From Pseudarcicella hirudinis (GTDB lineage Bacteria > Bacteroidota > Bacteroidia > Cytophagales > Spirosomataceae): DNA of 64,000 nucleotides. This document shows positions 51,657 to 61,293 of this stretch, in pieces. Below the pieces are notes generated by a model. That model did not search any database, was not told the DNA's origin, and saw only the letters and a program-made list of their open reading frames with translations. The translations under genes were made by a program, and so were the position numbers. The DNA is taken from NCBI RefSeq assembly GCF_900115665.1, contig NZ_FOXH01000006.1, positions 310,001 to 374,000 on the forward strand. The letters are read 5' to 3'. How positions within the stretch are numbered: position 1 is the first letter of the stretch; every line of letters begins with the position of its first letter.

Positions 51657-53645
51657 CTATTCTAAAGCGTTTTTCCATTTTGTAGCACGACCTGTAAACC
51701 ATAGTGGCAAATCAGGATTGTTGAATGGGCTAATGATTGTCCAGCTTGCAGGATCAGAAGCCTGTATGCTACTTGGATAAGTCATTCTTTCCTTCCATTT
51801 GAATCTGTCGTATTGTGATGCAGGATTCGTTCCTAAATATTTAATTAACCTGCGGGCTGCTGTGTACGGCACTTCAAAATTAAACATATTGTAATGCAAC
51901 TGAAGCTGATTAAAAATTGCCTGAACTTTTTGCTGATTTGTCATTGTATCAAATTTTTGAGCGGCAAATTCAGCATATGTACTTGCGTTATATTGCATAG
52001 CAGGCAATGTATTAATTCTGGAATCATCCATTGTGGATGAAAGAGCCGGAGATGTTTGCTTTGAATATTGATTTGAAATATTGAGATTATACCAGTAATC
52101 ACATGATAATGCAATTGCATTTTTGTAATGATCCCGGGCTGAGCCATTCGGTGAACCAAAACCTCTTACGGCTGCTTCGGCTAATGAGAGCTCCGTTTCA
52201 ACGGCATGGATAACAGGATATTTTGCTGCATAGTTAAACTGCGGACGAATGTTATACTCAGAAACGAGATTATTTTCTTTACCTACTGAATAATCTGTAT
52301 CATTATAATTGGCACATTCATTACGAAGAGCAGCTAATAGAAAGGCATCCCGTTTAGTTAAGTCTGCTTTTGATACCGCATCTAAAACAATTGATTTACT
52401 CTTATTTTTACCATAGTAAAATGTTGTTTTTGATATATCAGTCATAATAGGATCGTTAATGTAATAGCCCCGCATTATTTTGTTAAAATAGCTATTTATA
52501 TCGGAGCCATTATCCCATTTTGTATCAACTCCGATATATCTACCGCTAAAATCAGGCGAGAAAATATAGGAAACACGTGGGTCAACAGTACCATTTTGTA
52601 AGCCCATTCCAGAATTATCACCACTAAAATAACTTAGTGTTTGCCCATTTACGACTCTGGTGCTTATTGTCGGCTGACAATTCATCACGTCTTGCAGGAA
52701 TTTTTTATTGGCACGGCAGTCATCCGCTCTTTCTCTGAAAGCACGTGTAATCCCTAATTCATCCCCAATTCTATTAGGCGCTATAACTGCAATATCAGCT
52801 ATGCCAACAATATCAGTATTTGCAGATAATAAAGGAGCTCCGCTTAAATCTGAAATCACCTGGCTGGTTAGACCTGGCATTACTTCACTCACATTCATTG
52901 CACAGCGCAATCTTAATGAATTAATAAACTTCCGCCAATTTAAAATACTTCCCCCCAGGAGAATGTCTTGTTTGGCAAATAATGCCTGTTGAGTAGAAGT
53001 AAGGTTAATCTTAGCAAGCAAAGAATCACAAGACTTAAATTCTCTGAGTATTTTCGGATATATTTCAGATTGTCCTAAGTAAGTAATCTTAGCTCCGTCA
53101 AGCCCCCCGGCAGAACCTGTTTCTATGTAAGGAACTTTATCATACATATCTGTTGCTCTTTGATAAGCATATCCTTTTATAGCATGCAATAAGGTTATGT
53201 ATAACGTATCTAAAGTCGTTCGCGTTTCTTTAGGCGATTTGTTGTATTCGCGCTGAGCCCAAAGTATAGGAGTCATCCAACTGGTATTTACATAATTAAA
53301 TACAGACTCGTTGAACCCGCCCGTACCCCAATCGTGTTCAACATCCGCTAAAGAGAAAGCTGAACCACCTTCCGGAACTACCTGATAAATCTGAACGGCA
53401 TTTGCCATAATTCTGTCACCACTTCTTATCTGATGGTAACAAGAACCATAATCACCACTAAGCAGAAAGCCTTGCGTCAACTCTGAAGTAAAAAATCCGG
53501 CAATAACACTCACTCCTGATTTATCTGCCAGCTCTTTTGAATAGCCATCCGGATTTTGATATAAATCAGCCAATTTGTCCTTACATGCTACAAAGGATAG
53601 CATCAGTAATATCAACAAAAACGATTTGAATTTTATGTATTTCAT
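51657..53645 (-). CDS. SusD-like surface lipoprotein (SusD-like 2 family, fucoside locus)
   Basis: A 662-residue protein. The ATG at 53645 begins MKYIKFKSFLLILLMLSFVA, with the acylated Cys in VACKDK; an ATG at 53654 is a second choice. The family mark is the long SusD_like_2 layout: early DLYQNPDGYSKELADKSGVS, LLHAIKGYAYQRATDMYDKV in the TPR region, ETELSLAEAAVRGF, and the C-terminal RRLIKYLGTNPASQ with WKERMTYPSSIQ. It binds glycan for the SusC gene that precedes it, with 11 bp between stop and start. The ligand is likely a fucosylated glycan, by the GH29 neighbour. Confidence 0.92.
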   Translation of the reverse strand: MKYIKFKSFLLILLMLSFVACKDKLADLYQNPDGYSKELADKSGVSVIAGFFTSELTQGFLLSGDYGSCYHQIRSGDRIMANAVQIYQVVPEGGSAFSLADVEHDWGTGGFNESVFNYVNTSWMTPILWAQREYNKSPKETRTTLDTLYITLLHAIKGYAYQRATDMYDKVPYIETGSAGGLDGAKITYLGQSEIYPKILREFKSCDSLLAKINLTSTQQALFAKQDILLGGSILNWRKFINSLRLRCAMNVSEVMPGLTSQVISDLSGAPLLSANTDIVGIADIAVIAPNRIGDELGITRAFRERADDCRANKKFLQDVMNCQPTISTRVVNGQTLSYFSGDNSGMGLQNGTVDPRVSYIFSPDFSGRYIGVDTKWDNGSDINSYFNKIMRGYYINDPIMTDISKTTFYYGKNKSKSIVLDAVSKADLTKRDAFLLAALRNECANYNDTDYSVGKENNLVSEYNIRPQFNYAAKYPVIHAVETELSLAEAAVRGFGSPNGSARDHYKNAIALSCDYWYNLNISNQYSKQTSPALSSTMDDSRINTLPAMQYNASTYAEFAAQKFDTMTNQQKVQAIFNQLQLHYNMFNFEVPYTAARRLIKYLGTNPASQYDRFKWKERMTYPSSIQASDPASWTIISPFNNPDLPLWFTGRATKWKNALE

Positions 53646-53656
53646 GTTAATCATTT

Positions 53657-56600
53657 TTAAAAGTTAACTTTAATAGATACCCCCATCGAGCGCTGCGCAG
53701 GCAATGCTGTAGTTCCAAAGCCACCAGTATCCCATCCTGTTCCGTTAGTAGACTCCGGTATTGTATTAGGAGCTACTTTATAGAGATAAAGCACATTATT
53801 AGCAAAAACCGAAAGCGTTAACCTGCTAAGATTAAGGTGCATCCTTTGAAGGAGTTTAGTATTCAGCGTATAGTCAAGAGAGATGTTTCTCAACGCTATA
53901 TAATCACTTTTGAAAATTCTATCTTCAGGGAAAAATCCATTTGAAAAATAGGAGTTGTAATAGTAATCCTGAGCAGAAACTACTTTTGTGTTTTTATTTC
54001 CGTTAACATCCACACCACTCAAGAGCACTCCGTCGTGAAAAGTCGGTCCACTACCAGGATTATTTCCTGCAACTTTATTCGAATTTGCATCTAAGTAATA
54101 AGCAATACCTCCGTGTGCTTCATCTCTATATTTCAACGACTCTTTCAATACGCCTGCTGCCATCATATAAGTTTCTGTTCCTGACAGGATGGTACCGCCA
54201 AACTGGTAGTTTATATTGGCAAAAAGACGGAAGCGCTTATAGGTAAAGGAAGTAGATAATCCTCCTGTTACATCCGGGATTAATTTACCAACCAATTTAG
54301 CGGTACTTGTGTAATCATAAGCCGTACCTGCAGCGTTGACAACCTTTTGCCCATTGCTTGGATTATTCTCATTGTTTGGATCTTTATAAGTATAGTTTGA
54401 TTTTGTCAGGTAAAGCTGACCATACTCCTGACCAACATTAGCAACTGCATTTATAGAGCCAAACGCATTCCACAATGCAAGTGATTGTAGTTTGCCGTCT
54501 AACTGATTAACGTAGGTTTTTCCGCTGGCGAATGTTAGATTTAAATCCCATCTGAAATCCCCTTTTAATATTGGTACTGTTTTTATTCCCAGTTCCCAGC
54601 CTATCGTTTGAACACTCCCTGCATTCATACGGATATTATTGGCACCTGTACCCGGAGGCGCAGCTACTGCCATAATCTGATCATATATATTTGAATTGTA
54701 GTAAGAGAAATCAACTCCAATTCTTCTGTTTTCAAACAGATAGGTTTCAAAGCCAAGTTCAAATTCACGCTTGTGCTCCGGTTTTAGGTTAGGACTACCA
54801 TTGGCATCTATTGGAGGAAGGTCTGTCGGGGGAGTAAGGATATAGCCACCACCGGACTGAGATGTTGAATAATTCACATTACTGAAATAACGAGGGCCGG
54901 GACGACCAACGTCTGCCCATGATGCTCTAAGTTTGGCAAACTTAACGTAATCCGGAAGTTTCAGGCCTTGAGAAAATATCCATGTAGCACTTACCCCCGG
55001 ATAGAAATAGCTATTTTGATTTGGCGGTAAAATAGACGACCGGTCATTTCTTGCCTGCGCCTCTACAAAAACCTGGTCTTTCCATACCAACTGAACAGAC
55101 CCCAATGTGCTATACAACATATCCTCCCCATTGGCAAACTGATACAGTGGCTGTACACCTAATGGTAAATTATTAAACGAAAAGTAGTTAGGGATAACAA
55201 GTCCGCCACCGCCATAACCATTGACATTTGCCCCCTTGGTTTCTAAAGTGTTTTGTCTGATAATTCCACCGACAAAACCAGATAGATTGATATCAGAACT
55301 TAATTTGGTATTGAAATTTAATAACGCCTGTCCATAAGCGGTTTTGTAAATATTCGTAATATCACTATACCTAAAACCACTCAGAGGGCCTAATAAATTA
55401 GGGTCTAATAACCTGCCCTTATATTCATTCCTATCCGTACTGTAGTCTATTCCACCCACTAACGAAGCACCGAATGTTTTTGATAAGGTTATGTCAGCAG
55501 TAAGCGATTGAATATTGTGCAATCTTGAAAACTCAGACTTATTTTGCAATTGATCCCAAAAAAGTCCAACGACACCCAGAGCCCCGCCTGAAAGTATATT
55601 TCTACGACTTGGGTTGGCAAAATAATTATACCCGTCCGGTGTAACCATTTTGTCCCTTAATAATCCGACATTTAGGTCAGCACTATAGGCTCCGAGGCTT
55701 GCCTGCTGCGCCTGCCCATTCATTGTATTTAGATTGGGGGCATTCAAGTTATTGGAAAAATAAAAGTTGCCGGTATATTTAAGATTAATGTAATTATTTA
55801 GCTTATGAGAAGCATTAAGACTAAATGTATTTTTACTATAACTCGCCCCAGGCGTTATTGGAGTTAAACTTAAATTAGTATAAGAAAAACGAATTTGTCC
55901 CTGCTCATTCCCCCCGCTTAATGCCACGTTTGTTGTGTTCTGATGTCCTGTGGTATAAAGATCATCGTAAATGTTTTTTGTTTGAGCCACCCATGGTCTT
56001 TCTACTCCATCCCACCATAAAACTTTTACGTTAGGGTCAAATTTTGGTCCGAAAGCACCTGTTCCGCCATCACCTGCAACAGAAGGAAGGGCTCTCTTTC
56101 CATTTCCATTAATAAAAAAACCCTGAGCATCATTTTTAGGATTGCTAGGGCTGGATCCCGATCCATATTCATTTTGCAGATCAGGTTGAAAAGCAGCTCT
56201 ATCCCAGGTAGTTGTAAAAGAAGCAGACACACCTAAGCCTTTGCCTTTTGCACCGCTTTTCGTCGTAATCAGTATAACACCATTAGCGCCTTCACTACCA
56301 TATAATACCGAGGCTTTGGCTCCTCTCAGTATTTCGAATGACGCAATATCATCAGGGTTTATATCATTGATTCCCGTTCCATTGTCACGAGCTGTTGCAT
56401 CAGCTCCCATCTGTGTGTTTTGGTCGTGAATGGGAATCCCATCAACAACAAGAAGTGGGCGTGTTGAAGAACTTTTGTCAAACGAAACAGCATTTCTAAT
56501 ATTAATTTTCATTCCCCCCGTTTGACCTGCTGCCGTTGCAGCAACCTGTACTCCGGGAGCCGTTCCATAGAGCGATTGTAAAGCATTGACAGGTGTGCCG

Positions 56601-57010
56601 CTGGCCAGAATCCTGTCTGCATCAATTTTTGATACTGCATATCCTAATGCTTTAGCATCCTTTTTAATTCCCAATGCCGTTACAACCACTTCATCCAGGT
56701 TTTGGGTACTGGCTTCTAAAGCCAGGTCAATTACAGAGCGACCGTTTACATTAACTTCTTTTGTGGTAAAACCGAGAGAGCGGAATACTAAAACCGCACC
56801 TTTAACGGGAACACTGATCGCATAGTTTCCATTCGCGTCTGAAGTAGTTCCTTTCATGGTACCTTTTAAGAGAATATTGACACCTGGAAGCGGGGATTGG
56901 CTGTCGTCTGTCACCTTTCCTTTTATGACATTTTGCTGGGCATAAATCTGCTGCCAGGAAAGGAATAGCAGTACAGTAATAAACAAGGTAAATTTACTTT
57001 TCATTTTCAT
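53657..57010 (-). CDS. SusC/RagA-type TonB-dependent transporter (fucoside locus)
   Basis: A 1117-residue receptor. The signal is KFTLFITVLLFLSWQQIYAQ. A regulatory carboxypeptidase-D-like domain follows (IKGKVTDDSQSPLPGVNILL), then the TonB-box region LDEVVVTALGIKKD, the plug with VVDGIPIHDQNTQMG and GAKASVLYGSEGANGVILI, and a long barrel ending RSMGVSIKVNF. Together with SusD it imports the glycan whose fucose the GH29 enzyme can remove. It is divergent from the ROK repressor over a 638-bp AT-rich gap, where control probably takes place. The plug ends EGANGVILIT, the family norm. Confidence 0.94.
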   Translation of the reverse strand: MKMKSKFTLFITVLLFLSWQQIYAQQNVIKGKVTDDSQSPLPGVNILLKGTMKGTTSDANGNYAISVPVKGAVLVFRSLGFTTKEVNVNGRSVIDLALEASTQNLDEVVVTALGIKKDAKALGYAVSKIDADRILASGTPVNALQSLYGTAPGVQVAATAAGQTGGMKINIRNAVSFDKSSSTRPLLVVDGIPIHDQNTQMGADATARDNGTGINDINPDDIASFEILRGAKASVLYGSEGANGVILITTKSGAKGKGLGVSASFTTTWDRAAFQPDLQNEYGSGSSPSNPKNDAQGFFINGNGKRALPSVAGDGGTGAFGPKFDPNVKVLWWDGVERPWVAQTKNIYDDLYTTGHQNTTNVALSGGNEQGQIRFSYTNLSLTPITPGASYSKNTFSLNASHKLNNYINLKYTGNFYFSNNLNAPNLNTMNGQAQQASLGAYSADLNVGLLRDKMVTPDGYNYFANPSRRNILSGGALGVVGLFWDQLQNKSEFSRLHNIQSLTADITLSKTFGASLVGGIDYSTDRNEYKGRLLDPNLLGPLSGFRYSDITNIYKTAYGQALLNFNTKLSSDINLSGFVGGIIRQNTLETKGANVNGYGGGGLVIPNYFSFNNLPLGVQPLYQFANGEDMLYSTLGSVQLVWKDQVFVEAQARNDRSSILPPNQNSYFYPGVSATWIFSQGLKLPDYVKFAKLRASWADVGRPGPRYFSNVNYSTSQSGGGYILTPPTDLPPIDANGSPNLKPEHKREFELGFETYLFENRRIGVDFSYYNSNIYDQIMAVAAPPGTGANNIRMNAGSVQTIGWELGIKTVPILKGDFRWDLNLTFASGKTYVNQLDGKLQSLALWNAFGSINAVANVGQEYGQLYLTKSNYTYKDPNNENNPSNGQKVVNAAGTAYDYTSTAKLVGKLIPDVTGGLSTSFTYKRFRLFANINYQFGGTILSGTETYMMAAGVLKESLKYRDEAHGGIAYYLDANSNKVAGNNPGSGPTFHDGVLLSGVDVNGNKNTKVVSAQDYYYNSYFSNGFFPEDRIFKSDYIALRNISLDYTLNTKLLQRMHLNLSRLTLSVFANNVLYLYKVAPNTIPESTNGTGWDTGGFGTTALPAQRSMGVSIKVNF

Positions 57011-57648
57011 TTAGATTACAGTGGGAAAATAGAAATTCAATTTCACGAAGTGTTTCGGAGTACCTTCCGAATCAGGGAGGGGTGAATGTTTTCATCGTTG
57101 GTTTATTTTAAATTATCGGTACATTTTCACTATTTCTGTTTCAAATAATATTTATGTTTTTTTACAATTACTTCGATAAACGATTAAAAAAATCTACCAT
57201 ATTGGTTTTTACGTATATAATAATTTTGCTATTTTTAAAACATTTAGTCTACATCTGGATTATTTATAAAATATATTAAAATATTGATATTTATTTAATA
57301 TGTATAATGAGTATATCTATTTGAGAAAATACTCTAATAATTGATGATATATTTTTATTTTTTATTAAAATATTTAAAAAATATACGTATAGTCATATCA
57401 AAATGAAGTAAAAAACTCTAAAAGAAGCGATCTGAGCACAGTTTCAATATATTAAAATATTTTACTATATTGAAACAAAAATGTATTTGTAGAAATTTTG
57501 AGAAGGATGAGTTTTTAATAACCAAGAGCTATTTAATATAATTGAAGAAACTGAGGATGTACTCTAGTAATAAATAGAAGAAATCAGGGAAATAGTGTTC
57601 TTAAACACCCGGGTTTAATTATGTAAAGCCTCGCAATAATTACAGTAT
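57011..57648. promoter_or_regulatory. Very AT-rich divergent control region between SusC and the ROK repressor
   Basis: No gene in these 638 bp. It holds three copies of TATTAAAATATT (57274-57285, 57363-57374, 57450-57461). The last is enclosed by a perfect 11-bp inverted repeat GTTTCAATATA (57441-57451) / TATATTGAAAC (57466-57476). ROK repressors such as NagC and Mlc bind AT-rich inverted repeats, so this is the best operator candidate. The core from 57170 to 57480 is AT-rich to an extreme degree. Confidence 0.5.
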
Positions 57649-58926
57649 ATGGAATTAGAAAATTTTAATTTGATTACACAAAAGGCGACAGGAAATAATG
57701 CACTTCCACTTACATCCGCCGATGTTCTGAATAGAGAATCAATTGTTGACATTAAGAAAAGCAGGTTAAAGAGAGGCCTTTTACAGAGTTTATATGTAAG
57801 AGGGAACAGGACAATTGCTCAGCTTACACGTGAGCTTAATGCCAGTGTTCCTTCTGTAACTACTCTTCTTGAGGAACTCATCCAAAAACGCTGGATTATC
57901 GAACTCGGCCCGGCGGATTCTCCTTTCGGAAGAAAACCTATTCTTTATAACCTGCACCCTAAAGGAAAGTACACCATGTTACTGGATATTACAACTTACG
58001 GGTCAAGAACACTCTTTTTTAATTTGCAGAATCAGGTTGTTTACAAAAAAGATCTTCCTCTAATTCTGGAAGATAATACGAATCTACCCTCTAAACTGAT
58101 AGAAAGTTTTCATCAGATTACACGGGAATCCGGTATATCAGCTTCCGATATAATTGCAGTGGGAATCTCCATGCCGGGCCTGATTAATCCGAAAAATGGC
58201 TTTAACTATACCTATAAGAAACTGAATCCTGATAAAGATTCTTTAGGAAAACAGCTAGAAACAGCCCTGCAACTTCCTGTTTACCTGATTAATGATACAC
58301 AGGCAACCATTCTGGGTGAACACAAATTTGGTCAGGCTAAAAGCATGAAAAATGTGCTTTCTGTAAATATGGCCTGGAGCGGCATTGGCCTCGGGATTGT
58401 TCTGAATGGAAAAGTATTTCAGGGAGCTTCAGGTTTTGCCGGCGAATTAGGACATATTCAGGTAAAGGCTGACGGCGAACTTTGTCATTGCGGAAAAGTT
58501 GGCTGTCTGGATACACTTACCTCTGCTTCGTCACTCATCAGAAGAATCAAGGAACGATTACGGAAAGGACAAATCTCGAACCTTGCTTTAAAAAATGCTG
58601 AAAAGATTGATATTGAGATGATTATTGATTTTGCCAACAAAGGTGATGCTTTAGCCATCGACTTACTGCATGACATCGGAAAAGAAATGGGGAAAGGACT
58701 TTCCATTGCCGTTCATCTTTTCAATCCGGAAGCAATTATTATCAACGGACTGCTGGCTAAAGCCGGAAAATTTATCAGTAATCCGATCGAACAGGCTATC
58801 CATAAATATTGTCTGATTGATTTTAAACATAACCTGAGTATTGAAATTTCAGCATTAGGGGAAAATGCCAGACTGTTGGGCATGCAGGCTTATCTGGTTG
58901 ATCAGTTTTTAGAAAAAATTGCATAA
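57649..58926 (+). CDS. ROK-family transcriptional repressor
   Basis: A 425-residue regulator. Residues 35-90 are a winged HTH (SLYVRGNRTIAQLTRELNAS, then VTTLLEELIQKRWI). The C-terminal ROK sugar-binding domain has VGISMPGLINPKNGFNY, NDTQATILGEHKFG, AGELGHIQVKADGEL and the zinc motif CHCGKVGCLDT. The Asp/Glu pair of ROK kinases near GELGHI is present, but the HTH indicates a repressor that senses a sugar. It is divergent from SusC and so probably represses the fucoside locus. The effector is likely a sugar released from that glycan. Confidence 0.94.
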   Translation: MELENFNLITQKATGNNALPLTSADVLNRESIVDIKKSRLKRGLLQSLYVRGNRTIAQLTRELNASVPSVTTLLEELIQKRWIIELGPADSPFGRKPILYNLHPKGKYTMLLDITTYGSRTLFFNLQNQVVYKKDLPLILEDNTNLPSKLIESFHQITRESGISASDIIAVGISMPGLINPKNGFNYTYKKLNPDKDSLGKQLETALQLPVYLINDTQATILGEHKFGQAKSMKNVLSVNMAWSGIGLGIVLNGKVFQGASGFAGELGHIQVKADGELCHCGKVGCLDTLTSASSLIRRIKERLRKGQISNLALKNAEKIDIEMIIDFANKGDALAIDLLHDIGKEMGKGLSIAVHLFNPEAIIINGLLAKAGKFISNPIEQAIHKYCLIDFKHNLSIEISALGENARLLGMQAYLVDQFLEKIA

Positions 58927-59069
58927 TTCTGCAGCATAAAATTCTGAACATACACTTTCCTGACCCATTCCTTTCCAAAATTCTGTCTTTAAAATTATTC
59001 CCCAAAAAGGATTTCTGCCGCACTTTGATACTGCTGAAAGATTTTTCACATTCTGAGCTAAATAATATA

Positions 59070-59077
59070 TATTTTTG
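59070..59077 (+). promoter_or_regulatory. Bacteroidota -7 box (TATTTTTG) ahead of the AraC gene
   Basis: A TAnnTTTG match 93 bp before ATG 59163, followed 15 bp later by a perfect dyad (59092-59110). The TSS would lie close to the dyad. Confidence 0.45.
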
Positions 59078-59091
59078 AGCCGAATTGAATA

Positions 59092-59110
59092 CCTCATTCC
59101 TGGAATGAGG
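59092..59110. promoter_or_regulatory. Perfect palindromic operator candidate CCTCATTCC-t-GGAATGAGG
   Basis: A 9-bp inverted repeat with a one-base centre, too tight to form a hairpin loop and so more like a dimeric protein-binding site. It lies between the putative -7 box and the AraC start, where a repressor or the AraC protein itself could act. Confidence 0.55.
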
Positions 59111-59162
59111 CTTACTTTTGTCAAAATCTTTATTTACTTGTAAAAATCACCCCCGACGGAAA

Positions 59163-60056
59163 ATGGCTGATCGATATGTGAAGTTACCTTCTTCACTTTC
59201 TGTACCACCTCTTGTATATGCCGGCATGCAGCTCAATGGTTTATCTGCCATTCAGTCCTGTATTTTTACGAAAGAACATAAAGGATCGATGTTTTTGGAA
59301 GAACATTTACTACTCTTTATGAAAAGAGGTACTTATCATATCCAGCACGGAAAGCTTAATTATACCGTGAGGGAAAATGAAATGATTCTGCTCAACAAAT
59401 CTATTCTGATTGACTATCATAAAAAAGGGAATGAAGATAATATCTTCGAAAGCCTGATGTTTTTCCTGAAAGATGAATTCATTGTAGATTTCATGAAAAT
59501 GAGTAATACACAGGTTAAAAGGTGTAATGAAAAAATGATTCCTGTCGTAAAACCTGTAAAAGAAAGGCTTTTACGTTTTTTTGATTCCTTGTTCCCGTAT
59601 TTTACTGAAACCGAAAAAATTGATGATGAGCTGATTAAGCTCAAAATGCTTCAGCTTTTATACGATATTTCCGGAACAGATAAAAACCTGCTTCAGCAAA
59701 TACTTCAGCTCAAAAAACAGGCATACAGCGACCTGGCGAGAGTAATGGAAGACAATTTCATGAATCCTCTGGTATTAGCCGACTTTGCTTATTTGTCCGG
59801 CAGAAGTCTTGCCAGCTTTAAAAGGGATTTCTTTGCCATTTATAACACCTCTCCTGCTTTATGGATTAAAGAAAAAAGGCTGACAAAAGCGAAAGAGTTA
59901 TTACTTAATACTTCTATGTCGGTAACAGATGTATGTTATTCTACAGGATTTGAAAATACGGCGCACTTTGCAAAGATTTTTAAGGAATTCTTTGGCTTTT
60001 CTCCTTCTCAGATTACCAAACAAACTACAGATTCAGCGAAAGCATTAAGCGCTTAA
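59163..60056 (+). CDS. AraC-family regulator
   Basis: A 297-residue regulator. ATG 59163 is chosen because the operator and -7 box lie upstream; a TTG at 59118 would extend it by 15 residues. Residues 1-150 are a cupin-like AraC effector domain (HLLLFMKRGTYHIQHGKLNY, VRENEMILLNKSI). The C-terminal double HTH has NPLVLADFAYLSGRSLASFK and VTDVCYSTGFENTAHFAKIF, with the canonical FKEFFGFSPSQI ending. It is the immediate upstream neighbour of a zinc alcohol dehydrogenase on the same strand and probably controls it in response to an aldehyde or redox signal. Confidence 0.92.
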   Translation: MADRYVKLPSSLSVPPLVYAGMQLNGLSAIQSCIFTKEHKGSMFLEEHLLLFMKRGTYHIQHGKLNYTVRENEMILLNKSILIDYHKKGNEDNIFESLMFFLKDEFIVDFMKMSNTQVKRCNEKMIPVVKPVKERLLRFFDSLFPYFTETEKIDDELIKLKMLQLLYDISGTDKNLLQQILQLKKQAYSDLARVMEDNFMNPLVLADFAYLSGRSLASFKRDFFAIYNTSPALWIKEKRLTKAKELLLNTSMSVTDVCYSTGFENTAHFAKIFKEFFGFSPSQITKQTTDSAKALSA

Positions 60057-60143
60057 ATCAGGATTACAATTAACCATTTTATAAATAAAATCTTTCCGAT
60101 CGGAAATCCTTTAAAAATCAACTAAAATTCAAACAAAAACATC

Positions 60144-61190
60144 ATGGCTATTGCAACAAAAGGTTATGCTGCCCAGGACAACCAATCAGCCTTAGCAAGC
60201 TGGAATTTTGAAAGACGTGATCTTGGAAATCACGATGTACAACTGGATATTTTGTATTGCGGGGTATGTCACTCAGATCTGCATCAGATTAAAGATGAAT
60301 GGGGCCCGGGAATTTTCCCGATGGTTCCGGGACATGAAATTGTAGGTAAAGTAAGTGCTGTCGGAAGTCATGTGAAAAAATATAAAGCAGGTGATTTAGT
60401 GGGTGTTGGCTGTCTGGTTGACTCTTGCCGTACCTGTGAAAATTGCAGCGAAGGACTTGAACAATTCTGTACAAACGGACACTCTCAAACTTACAACGGA
60501 CTTGAGCAGGATAAGAAAACCCCTACTTATGGCGGTTATTCTAACCTGATTGTAGTTCATGAAGATTTTGTATTAAGAGTTTCTGAGAAATTACCATTAG
60601 CCGGTGTTGCACCATTACTTTGTGCCGGTATTACTACTTATTCTCCATTACGTCACTGGAAAGTAGGAAAAGGACATAAGGTAGCTGTATTAGGTCTGGG
60701 AGGTCTGGGTCATATGGCTGTAAAATTTGCCGTTTCATTCGGAGCAGAAGTTACCATGCTGAGTACATCTCCATCCAAAGAAGCAGATGCCAAAAGACTT
60801 GGTGCACATAAATTCGTATTGACTTCAGATGCAAATCAGCTGAATGAAGTGAGAAACTATTTCGATTTTATCATTGATACCGTTTCTGCACCTCATGATT
60901 ACAATACCTTCTTAAATCTGCTGAAAACCAATGGTACTCAGATCTGCGTTGGAGCTCCTCCGACTCCGGCAGAAATTATGGGATTTAACCTGATTTTAAA
61001 CAGAAGAAGTCTTGCCGGATCTTTGATTGGCGGCTTGCCTGAAACACAGGAAATGCTTGATTACTGCGCAGAACACAATATTGTTTCAGACATTGAACTG
61101 ATTGATATGAAGGACATTCACGCTGCTTACGACAGAATGTTGAAAGGTGATGTGAAATACAGATTTGTCATTGACATGGCAACTTTATAA
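60144..61190 (+). CDS. Zinc-dependent NADP alcohol/aldehyde reductase (YahK-like)
   Basis: A 348-residue medium-chain dehydrogenase. The catalytic zinc site is C40 in GVCHSDLHQ, the GHEIVGKVS His-Glu segment, and Cys160 in LLCAGITT. The structural zinc site is C-x2-C-x2-C-x7-C in SCRTCENCSEGLEQFC. The Rossmann motif is LGLGGLGHMAVK, with STSPSKEADAKRLGA after strand 2, where Ser instead of Asp suggests NADP preference. It resembles YahK/CAD-type aldehyde reductases, which detoxify a wide range of aldehydes. It follows the AraC-type gene by 88 bp. Confidence 0.93.
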   Translation: MAIATKGYAAQDNQSALASWNFERRDLGNHDVQLDILYCGVCHSDLHQIKDEWGPGIFPMVPGHEIVGKVSAVGSHVKKYKAGDLVGVGCLVDSCRTCENCSEGLEQFCTNGHSQTYNGLEQDKKTPTYGGYSNLIVVHEDFVLRVSEKLPLAGVAPLLCAGITTYSPLRHWKVGKGHKVAVLGLGGLGHMAVKFAVSFGAEVTMLSTSPSKEADAKRLGAHKFVLTSDANQLNEVRNYFDFIIDTVSAPHDYNTFLNLLKTNGTQICVGAPPTPAEIMGFNLILNRRSLAGSLIGGLPETQEMLDYCAEHNIVSDIELIDMKDIHAAYDRMLKGDVKYRFVIDMATL

Positions 61191-61225
61191 AAGCTGTCAG
61201 GAATTAACATAAACCTTCATTAACC

Positions 61226-61273
61226 AAACCCGGAATAAATCTCCTGAAACAGACAGGTATTTATTCCGGGTTT
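61226..61273. terminator. Strong bidirectional terminator between alcohol dehydrogenase and symporter
   Basis: A perfect 15-bp stem AAACCCGGAATAAAT (61226-61240) / ATTTATTCCGGGTTT (61259-61273), flanked by T-rich sequence on both strands. It separates two convergent genes. Confidence 0.85.
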
Positions 61274-61293
61274 GATTTATTTAAAAACGATAT

